64,000 nt of DNA, taken from JACDAE01 sp963717195. Lineage in GTDB: Bacteria > Chloroflexota > Ktedonobacteria > Ktedonobacterales > Ktedonobacteraceae. Numbering within the stretch: the stretch's first letter is position 1; each line of letters begins with the position of its first letter. This document shows positions 52,750 to 59,137 of this stretch, piece by piece. The position numbers were made by a program, and so were the translations under genes. Where the stretch lies: the NCBI GenBank assembly GCA_963717195.1, contig CAVQVR010000001.1, positions 186,001-250,000 of the forward strand, written 5' to 3'. The notes under the pieces are model-generated. The model searched no databases. It was not told where the DNA came from and saw only the letters and a list, made by a program, of their open reading frames with translations.

Positions 52750-52821
52750 CCATTGTAGCCGATAGAAACGTCATCGGCCAGTTTCTTGCAAAGGTTTGTC
52801 GAGAGGAATGAGAAGAAAACT

Positions 52822-53175
52822 ATGGCAGAAAATTATCCCAACCTGTTCCTGGTGAGTGATCAGGATTTTGAACAAAATGTGCTTAACTCCACACTTCCCG
52901 TGATCGTCGATTTCACAGCAGAGTGGTGCCCACCCTGCCGCGTGCTGGCCCCGCTCTACGCACGGCTGAGCGACACCTATCAGGGCAAGTTGAGGTTCGC
53001 AAAGATGGATACCGACGAAAACATGCTCGTGCCTGCCCGCCTTGGCATTCAAGGTGCTCCAACGCTCATACTATTCGCGGACGGAAGGCCAGTTGGGCGC
53101 GTGGTCGGACCACATCCAGGTCGCTTGCAGCAAAGCATTGAACGCCTGCTGGCAGAAGTGAGCGCCGAAGTATGA
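52822..53175 (+). CDS. trxA: thioredoxin
   Basis: The 117-residue protein is a thioredoxin with active-site variant WCPPC (Cys36, Cys39) in FTAEWCPPCRVL, the buried Asp30, and cis-Pro in GAPTLILF. The CPPC site is more oxidising than the usual CGPC, so it may serve as a dedicated reductant or oxidant for a particular partner. ATG 52822 is preferred to the frame start at 52786. Its place opposite merR and near thioredoxin-dependent ArsC genes suggests support of arsenate reduction. Confidence 0.92.
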   Translation: MAENYPNLFLVSDQDFEQNVLNSTLPVIVDFTAEWCPPCRVLAPLYARLSDTYQGKLRFAKMDTDENMLVPARLGIQGAPTLILFADGRPVGRVVGPHPGRLQQSIERLLAEVSAEV

Positions 53176-53317
53176 GAAAATAGTGCATATACATAGAGAA
53201 GGCACTCACTGAAGCCTGCGCGTAGAAAGTAAGGCAGAAGTCGGCTAATCGTTGAGAATGATGGAAACGATAACAAGTGAAACATCTTCTTGCTCGTTTC
53301 ATCATTCCAATTAGGCT

Positions 53318-53944
53318 TCATACTTTTTCTGTCAAGGATACAACAACAGGCCGCGAGTCGAGTTGAGGTGTTTCATCTATGTTGCAGGTCCCCGATGAAC
53401 AACATTGGCAGCGCGATTGATAATTCACCACGTGCCCCCTGCGATCCAGTTCAAAATGGCAGCAAGCCAGCAACTGCTGCTTGAGCTTCTCGCGCGCGCG
53501 TTGCACACGTGATTTGGCTCCTGAAAAGGAAAGACCAACTCGCTCGCCAAACTCCTTCTGTGTGAGTCCCTGATACTCCGTGAGCACAATTGCTTGCCGA
53601 TCCTGTTCCGGGAGGTTGTTCACCATCGCTCGCACACAAGGCAACAGTTCACTCACGATATCATCGTCAGGTAGCTCTTCTGGAAGGTCCAGCACCTCTG
53701 CTGTGTCCAGTGAGCTCATGGGCCTGGCACTTCGATAAAAATCAATAATGGCATTGCGCGTAATTTGATAAATCCAGCTTTCCAATTTCTTCACGTCCTG
53801 GAGCGAGTCTCCATTCAGGTGAATCTTGAGAAAGACCTCCTGGAGGAGATCCTCTGCAATCATCTCATCAGACACGCGCTTCCGAATAAATCCGTGGAGC
53901 GGAGTGTGAAACGCTTCCCAGATGTGTTCTGTGTTCAGAGACAT
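53318..53944 (-). CDS. SigZ-like RNA polymerase sigma factor
   Basis: The 208-residue protein has sigma-70 region 2 (about residues 8-75; AEDLLQEVFLKIHLN and WIYQITRNAIIDFYR) and region 4 (about 110-160; LTQKEFGERVGLSFSGAKSR). The C-terminal tail is Cys-rich (CCHFELDRRGHVVNYQSRC, CQCCSSGTC), the pattern of the SigZ group. The cysteine tail could sense thiol reagents or arsenite, which is inference. No anti-sigma gene is next to it. Downstream of arsC on the same strand, 73 bp away. Confidence 0.9.
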   Translation of the reverse strand: MSLNTEHIWEAFHTPLHGFIRKRVSDEMIAEDLLQEVFLKIHLNGDSLQDVKKLESWIYQITRNAIIDFYRSARPMSSLDTAEVLDLPEELPDDDIVSELLPCVRAMVNNLPEQDRQAIVLTEYQGLTQKEFGERVGLSFSGAKSRVQRAREKLKQQLLACCHFELDRRGHVVNYQSRCQCCSSGTCNIDETPQLDSRPVVVSLTEKV

Positions 53945-54017
53945 ATGCCAACCTCTCTCATTGTTTTAGTTCCTTTTCGAGAGAGACGAGGGTATGTCCA
54001 AAAGGACGCATCCTGGC

Positions 54018-54518
54018 TCATGCCTGCTGCTCCTCTGCTTTAGCAGCCGCATACAATTGTTCAAGGGAGAACGAAGGATCGCGTCCCAAAAACTGAGTAA
54101 TTTTCAGCGCAATGAGATCACGGATATGGCGAAAGGCCGCAAGCCGTTCGTCCTCGGTCCCCGTTACACGACTGGGGTCAGGGAAACCCCAATGCACCTG
54201 CTTGCGTGCGTTGGGAAAAAATGGGCAGGCTTCCTGCGCCTCATCGCAAACGGTAATCACCAGATCCATCGCAGGTTTTGCTGCAAACGCATCAATACCT
54301 TTGGCCGTATGACTGTTGATGTCGATCTCAATCTCTTGCATCGCTTTGATCGCCAGCGGATGAACCGTGCGTGGCTCAGTGCCTGCACTAAAAACCTCAA
54401 ACGCTGCTCCACCACGAGCACGCAATAATCCCTCCGCCATCTGTGAACGTGAAGAATTATGTGTGCAAAGAAAAAGTACGCGCATTGGCTGTACTGACTG
54501 CTTCTCTGTCTCAGGCAT
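54018..54518 (-). CDS. arsC: thioredoxin-coupled arsenate reductase
   Basis: The 166-residue protein is of the low-molecular-weight phosphatase-like ArsC family. The nucleophile Cys18 is in the CX5R loop CTHNSSR, the relay Cys pair is in VITVCDEAQEACPFFP, and the acid is in GFPDPSRV. It reduces As(V) to As(III) with electrons from thioredoxin. The last 30 residues are an extra helix. The start overlaps the aquaglyceroporin gene by 8 bp; Met12 is an alternative start. Third gene of the arsR-C/aqp/arsC operon. Confidence 0.93.
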   Translation of the reverse strand: MPETEKQSVQPMRVLFLCTHNSSRSQMAEGLLRARGGAAFEVFSAGTEPRTVHPLAIKAMQEIEIDINSHTAKGIDAFAAKPAMDLVITVCDEAQEACPFFPNARKQVHWGFPDPSRVTGTEDERLAAFRHIRDLIALKITQFLGRDPSFSLEQLYAAAKAEEQQA

Positions 54519-55302
54519 GGAGATTCTCCTCTGTATGGTCTCGCAAATCAGCTATTTCAAGGCTTTGCGTCACAACTTTTTGTTGGTTTGCTTCACGCAA
54601 CCATCGATAAACGTAAGCACCCGCCACCGCTCCGATCATTGGTCCCAGAATATAGACCCATTGGGCCGTCCACGTCCAACTCATCAATGCAGGTCCGAGC
54701 GAACGAGCCGGATTCATCGAGGCTCCGCAGATAGGTCCAGCAAAGAGAGCCTCTAGCCCCACCATCGCACCAATGGCAAGTGCAGCAGCCTGCCCCACCG
54801 CACGCGTATCGGTTGCCATCGCCATGATGACGATCATAAGGAAGAAAGTGAGCAGCGTTTCTAATCCGAAAGATTGCCAGTCTCCTCCACTCCCTGCTGG
54901 TAGCGTTGCACCCAGATGCGCTTCATTCCCAAGCAGAAGCCGTAAGCAGCCCGCCGCAATCACAGATCCTAAAAGTTGCGCGATCCAATAGCCGATGAGA
55001 CGCCGTATCGGAAAGTGACGGGCCAGCACAAAGGCAAGCGTGACCGCTGGATTGAAATGCGCCCCACTGATATGCCCAAAAGTATAGATCATCACGGTGA
55101 TAACAAGGCCAAAGACCAGTCCGACACCGACATGCGTGATCTGCCCATGAGAAAGGCTATCGATCATGATAGCTCCACATCCAGCAAAGACCAGCCCAAA
55201 GGTACCCAACCCTTCCGCAATATAGGCTGCCCAGGTCTTACGTTTTTCATCTAATGGCTGCCCATGCGGTATAAGCTGGGTAGTCATGGCTTCATAACTC
55301 AC
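54511..55302 (-). CDS. MIP-family channel (aquaglyceroporin, AqpS-like)
   Basis: The 263-residue protein has six membrane helices and two NPA boxes (HFNPAVTLAF and SMNPARSLG), the channel signature. In Sinorhizobium an aquaglyceroporin replaces the ArsB pump in an arsR-aqpS-arsC operon, letting arsenite made by ArsC flow out downhill. The gene order here is the same, which is my main reason for this reading. It overlaps the ArsR-ArsC fusion gene by 11 bp and arsC by 8 bp, so translation is coupled. Water or glycerol as the main substrate cannot be excluded. Confidence 0.9.
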   Translation of the reverse strand: MSYEAMTTQLIPHGQPLDEKRKTWAAYIAEGLGTFGLVFAGCGAIMIDSLSHGQITHVGVGLVFGLVITVMIYTFGHISGAHFNPAVTLAFVLARHFPIRRLIGYWIAQLLGSVIAAGCLRLLLGNEAHLGATLPAGSGGDWQSFGLETLLTFFLMIVIMAMATDTRAVGQAAALAIGAMVGLEALFAGPICGASMNPARSLGPALMSWTWTAQWVYILGPMIGAVAGAYVYRWLREANQQKVVTQSLEIADLRDHTEENLHA

Positions 55303-56095
55303 AGTTTCTTCTCTTTCGTTCTAAGAGTGTCAACAAAAAGCGAATGCGCATACTCAATTGTAGCGAAGTCTGTTCAAACGCGTGAAGCCGCTCCTCATCT
55401 GTCCCTTGAACCGCCGCGGGATCAAGAAAGCTCCAGTGAATGCGTTCAGGATCATCAGGAAAAGTGGGGCAAGATTCCATCACCCGATCACAGACCGTGA
55501 CAATAGCATCAAAGGGCTGCCCTCGAAACACCTCAAAGTGCTTTGGATACTGTTGACTTATATCAATTCCACACCCCTCAATACAGCGGTGAGCCAGAGG
55601 ATGTATCTGCTCTGCCGGAATACTTCCAGCACTGAACGCTTCAACAGTTCCATGACTCAGGTGACGAAGCAACGCTTCTGCCATTTGTGAACGAGCACTA
55701 TTCTCCGTACAGAGAAAAAGGACGCGTAATGGTGCATGTTTCCCATTCACAATATGGGGAAAAGGCGCAGAAACATCGACGGTCACCCCCAGGTGAAGCG
55801 TCTCACCTGCTGCAAGATAGAGCTCCTGAAGCCTCTTGAGATCCAGACTGTAGAAGACCGCCCGCTCATCGGCACTACTGCGCCGTTCAGTAACCAGGTG
55901 ACCGTGTCGGAGCTGCTTCAAATGATACGAGACGAGATTTTGTGGAAGACGTAGCCTCTCGACCAGATCATTCACCCGATAATCACTCTGCGAGAGATAC
56001 TGCAACAGATTCCACCGTACTTCATGTGCAACAAGCCTGAGCACGCTCGGCGGTTGAACAAGTACATCCTCCATAAGGCTTCTCCATTTCATCAA
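55292..56095 (-). CDS. ArsR repressor - ArsC arsenate reductase fusion
   Basis: The 267-residue protein joins an ArsR-type winged helix (residues about 15-100; NLVSYHLKQLRHGHLVTERRS) to an LMW-phosphatase-type arsenate reductase (about 123-260; nucleophile Cys129 in CTENSAR, VTVCDRVMESCP, WSFLDPAAV). The usual ELCVCDL metal site of ArsR is absent, so arsenite would have to be sensed elsewhere, perhaps by the reductase Cys residues. Such fusions are known in actinobacteria and Chloroflexota. It heads the operon with the channel and ArsC. An ATCAA-N6-TTGAT dyad lies just upstream. Met8 is an alternative start. Confidence 0.92.
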   Translation of the reverse strand: MMKWRSLMEDVLVQPPSVLRLVAHEVRWNLLQYLSQSDYRVNDLVERLRLPQNLVSYHLKQLRHGHLVTERRSSADERAVFYSLDLKRLQELYLAAGETLHLGVTVDVSAPFPHIVNGKHAPLRVLFLCTENSARSQMAEALLRHLSHGTVEAFSAGSIPAEQIHPLAHRCIEGCGIDISQQYPKHFEVFRGQPFDAIVTVCDRVMESCPTFPDDPERIHWSFLDPAAVQGTDEERLHAFEQTSLQLSMRIRFLLTLLERKRRNCEL

Positions 56096-56105
56096 AGCGA
56101 TTTAC

Positions 56106-56121
56106 ATCAATATAATTTGAT
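56106..56121. promoter_or_regulatory. ArsR-type operator candidate
   Basis: ATCAA-TATAAT-TTGAT, a perfect 5-bp dyad with 6-nt spacer, 11 bp before the ArsR-ArsC start. The spacer itself is a perfect -10 box, so binding would block the promoter. ATCAA-N6-TTGAT is a known ArsR/SmtB-family operator form. Confidence 0.6.
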
Positions 56122-56313
56122 ATAAATGTACCAGATGGCGGGAGAAAAAGCAAGCAGCGTCACCCCTTCATGCGGCCTTTGTGATCTCTTTTCTATGATA
56201 GAATACAATGAGATACCTTTCCATTTTCCCGTTGCTGGGAAGAAGAACAGAGCCCTTTGAGAAGGTGTGAATGATGAACAAGCGTGCAACGAGTGTCTAG
56301 TTAAAGGAGGTCG

Positions 56314-57237
56314 ATGATGCCTAGAGCAGTCCGGTTCGATCGCTACGGCGGAATCGAGGTCTTGCAGGTTGTGGAGGTCGACCGTTCCATAACGGGGCCA
56401 GGGCAGGTGCTCGTCAGGGTCAAGGCAGCCGGGATCAATCCTGGTGAGGCCGCCATTCGCAAGGGTTTATTGGCAGAGAGATGGCCCACGACATTTCCCT
56501 GTGGGCAGGGCAGCGACCTCGCGGGCACCGTCGCTGAACTCGGCGACGGCGTGGCGGGCTTCGCCATCGGCGACGAGGTGCTCGGTTTCACGAACAACCG
56601 GGCCAGTCACGCTGATTTCGTCGTCGTCGAGGCCAGCCATCTCACCGCTCGTCCGAGCCACGTCTCCTGGGAAGTGGCTGGCTCCTTGTTCGTCGCCGGG
56701 ACGACAGCGTATGCTGCGGTCCGCGCAGTGTCGCTCAGCCGGGGAGACACCGTCACTGTTTCCGGTGCCGCAGGCGGGGTCGGCTCGATTGCGGTGCAAC
56801 TGGCGCTGCGAGCAGGCGCGAGAGTGCTGGGCCTGGCCAGCATCACCCATCACCAGTGGCTGACCGACCATGGCGTGATCCCGATCACCTATGGCGAGGG
56901 CGTCGCGGATCGCCTTCGGAACGCTTCCGGCGGTCGCCTCGACGCGTTCATTGACACATTCGGTGCCGACTATGTCGAACGTGCGCTTGAACTGGGCATC
57001 CAGCCAGAACGCATTGATACCATCAGCAACTTCGAGGCCGCAGCCAGGTACGGTGTCAAAGCCGAAGGGAACGCTCAGGGGGCTAGCGCCGGGGTGCTCG
57101 CTGAGCTGGCTGGCCTCATCGACCAGGGAGACCTCGACATCCCGATAGCCCGCGTTTACCCTCTCACGGACGTCCGCGAGGCCTATAGTGAGCTTGAACA
57201 CCGCCATACCCTCGGCAAGATCGTGCTTGTGCCTTGA
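56314..57237 (+). CDS. NADP-dependent quinone oxidoreductase-like protein (zinc-free MDR)
   Basis: The 307-residue protein belongs to the medium-chain dehydrogenase/reductase superfamily. It has a GroES-like start (GIEVLQVVEVDRS), GQGSDLAGTVAELGDGV, and a Rossmann NADP-binding loop GAAGGVGSIAVQLA (about residues 150-163). Zinc-ligand cysteines are missing, as in quinone oxidoreductases. Its DNA is clearly GC-richer than the surroundings: 75% in 56521..56580 by my count. A near-ideal AAAGGAGG ribosome site precedes two adjacent ATGs. This suggests recent acquisition from a high-GC (actinobacterial-like) donor. Confidence 0.9.
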   Translation: MMPRAVRFDRYGGIEVLQVVEVDRSITGPGQVLVRVKAAGINPGEAAIRKGLLAERWPTTFPCGQGSDLAGTVAELGDGVAGFAIGDEVLGFTNNRASHADFVVVEASHLTARPSHVSWEVAGSLFVAGTTAYAAVRAVSLSRGDTVTVSGAAGGVGSIAVQLALRAGARVLGLASITHHQWLTDHGVIPITYGEGVADRLRNASGGRLDAFIDTFGADYVERALELGIQPERIDTISNFEAAARYGVKAEGNAQGASAGVLAELAGLIDQGDLDIPIARVYPLTDVREAYSELEHRHTLGKIVLVP

Positions 57238-57310
57238 GTGTTATCCGGAGAATGACGGCATGCATCATCGCTGCCTGTCCTCGCTACAAACAGAAAGAAC
57301 GGTGTTGCTA

Positions 57311-58012
57311 ATGGCACGACAACTTCCAGTACTCAACTCTGCGCCAGTGGCACAACCCACATCCACGCGCAAAGGCGATATCCGCCAGGGTGTCTACATC
57401 GAACTGGTGACGATCCTGTGGATGACCGTCGAAGCCAGCGTCGCGATCACGGTTGGCTTCGCTACCCGCAGCGTTTCGCTGCAAGGCTTTGGCATGGATA
57501 GCATCGTCGAACTGATTGCTGGTGGTATCCTACTCTGGCGACTACTGGTTGAGCAGCAAGGCGGTTCTGTAAAACGGGTGGAACTGGCGGAACGCCGCGC
57601 AGCCTGGGTTACGGCCATCAGCCTCTTTGCCCTGGCACTCTACATCGTTGGCGATAGTGCATTGACATTTCTCACGCGCACAAAGCCAGAAGCCTCCTGG
57701 TGGGGCTTTGGTCTGGCTGTGACCGCGGCTATTATCATGCCGCTCCTATGGCAAGGCAAACTCCGGATTGCCAGGCGCATTGGGAGTGCCGCATTGAAAG
57801 CCGATGCTGCATGCAGTGTAACCTGTGCATACATGTCACTCACCATACTTGCGGGCCTTCTGCTCAACCGTTTCTTCGGCTGGTGGTGGGCTGATCCGCT
57901 TGCCGCGCTTTTCCTCGTGTACTTCCTGCTTCAAGAGGGACGCGAAGCCCTGCATGAAGCACAAACAGGGGAAACATGTATTTGTGGTTCTGATGATTGT
58001 GAGAACTGTTAA
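57311..58012 (+). CDS. cation diffusion facilitator-like transporter
   Basis: The 233-residue protein has five to six membrane helices. GFGMDSIVELIAGGILLWR carries the Asp typical of the helix-2 metal site, and KADAACSVTCAYMSLTIL has the helix-5 Asp with Cys. The family's C-terminal cytoplasmic domain is missing and replaced by a short Cys-rich tail (CICGSDDCENC) that could bind metal. A start at 57260 is possible, but ATG 57311 fits the helix layout. Follows the GC-rich oxidoreductase by 73 bp and may be in one transcript. Which metal is moved is not known. Confidence 0.82.
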   Translation: MARQLPVLNSAPVAQPTSTRKGDIRQGVYIELVTILWMTVEASVAITVGFATRSVSLQGFGMDSIVELIAGGILLWRLLVEQQGGSVKRVELAERRAAWVTAISLFALALYIVGDSALTFLTRTKPEASWWGFGLAVTAAIIMPLLWQGKLRIARRIGSAALKADAACSVTCAYMSLTILAGLLLNRFFGWWWADPLAALFLVYFLLQEGREALHEAQTGETCICGSDDCENC

Positions 58013-58033
58013 AAGGTTTTTCAATGATACTTA

Positions 58034-58627
58034 TTACAGAGCAAATAGTATATCTCCCGTCTGTACAACGACCATTTCTTGCAATTCTGGCAGAGTTGCG
58101 TAGAAGCCACGCCGGCCGTTATTCAAGAACTGCAACGTTTCCTTGATCAGCTCGTTGGAAGTCGACATCTGGGCGTTGATAGCAAACTGGCTGAACTCGA
58201 TACATGGGGTAGCTACTTCCACCCTGGTTAGATAAATCAGCTGTTCCTTGTCGCGCCTCTTGATAACAATGCCTGGCTCAAGATCGGCCTGGATAGGCTC
58301 TCGCTCTGTTTCCACCAGGATGTTTTCACCTGCAATGCCATCGACCAGGTGGGCACCGAAGTGCTTGCGCATGGCCTGGTAATGGCTGGTAAAGCCGATA
58401 GAGATATCATTATCACCTCCGCGATTACGTGAGTCTGGATGATCCTCATTATGAACATCCATCACCTGTTCGCCTTCTGTAGTGATGCCAACAACTCCAC
58501 GCGGTGTCAAAAGTAAACTGCTCACAACCTGTAGTGGTGTGGGATCATAATACCGATGTTGGCGCAGTCCTGCCTTAAGACTTGAACGCTGCACCTGTAT
58601 CTGCTTGATACGACCTATCTCCTGCAT
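58034..58627 (-). CDS. MOSC-domain protein
   Basis: The 197-residue protein resembles the MOSC (molybdenum cofactor sulfurase C-terminal) fold: FTSHYQAMRKHFGAHLVDGIAGENI and the conserved Cys in VATPCIEFSQF, which in the family carries persulfide sulfur. An N-terminal SLKAG-like segment is also typical. It may deliver sulfur to a metallocofactor, or detoxify N-hydroxylated compounds as YcbX/YiiM do. Single gene, convergent to the CDF gene. Confidence 0.82.
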   Translation of the reverse strand: MQEIGRIKQIQVQRSSLKAGLRQHRYYDPTPLQVVSSLLLTPRGVVGITTEGEQVMDVHNEDHPDSRNRGGDNDISIGFTSHYQAMRKHFGAHLVDGIAGENILVETEREPIQADLEPGIVIKRRDKEQLIYLTRVEVATPCIEFSQFAINAQMSTSNELIKETLQFLNNGRRGFYATLPELQEMVVVQTGDILFAL

Positions 58628-59137
58628 ATTGCATTATCCTCAAACGAAGCTTGAAAAAGAAGGTGTGATCAATTGCGCATATGCGCAGTTTCACCAGAAC
58701 GAAGTATATATCCGCTATGCCGAAAAGGTCAATTGGTTTTGCAATTGTCATTTGCCAGGATTACGCGCATTCGTGACATCTCTCCCATGCCTCAAAGGGC
58801 AGGAACCTTACAGGCGGGTTCGATAAGAAATTGCGTAGTTTGCATTTTACACTCAATTAATACAATCACAACCTGCACTTAAAGACCGCTAAGTATACTT
58901 AATGCGGTGCTGGCTATCTCGCAGCTATCCTCTCTCCTGGCTTGAGCTTGCATTGTAATTTGCTCAACAGTACGAGGATAACCCTTTCATACCCATATGC
59001 ACATTGGAAACAGAATAATCCCTGTGAGTTTATTCTGCTTCTTTGCTGTTCTCTAGCAAGCATCTATGAATTTCAACACGACAGTAGTAGAGACAGGTTA
59101 CGCTCTAGTGTAACTTGAAAGAAAGGAAAGGTAACGG
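58628..59137. other. 510-bp divergent intergenic region with a dyad
   Basis: No gene is supported. A 24-nt near-palindrome at 58885..58908 has a perfect 12-bp centre TAAGTATACTTA flanked by ACCGC and GCGGT. A TTGAGC/GCTCAA repeat lies at 58942..58967. These look like operator sites for the MOSC or the beta-propeller gene. Confidence 0.4.

Noticed and set aside
56467..57207. 246-codon minus-strand frame in the GC-rich oxidoreductase gene
   Set aside because: High GC leaves long open shadow frames; the plus-strand protein has clear family motifs.
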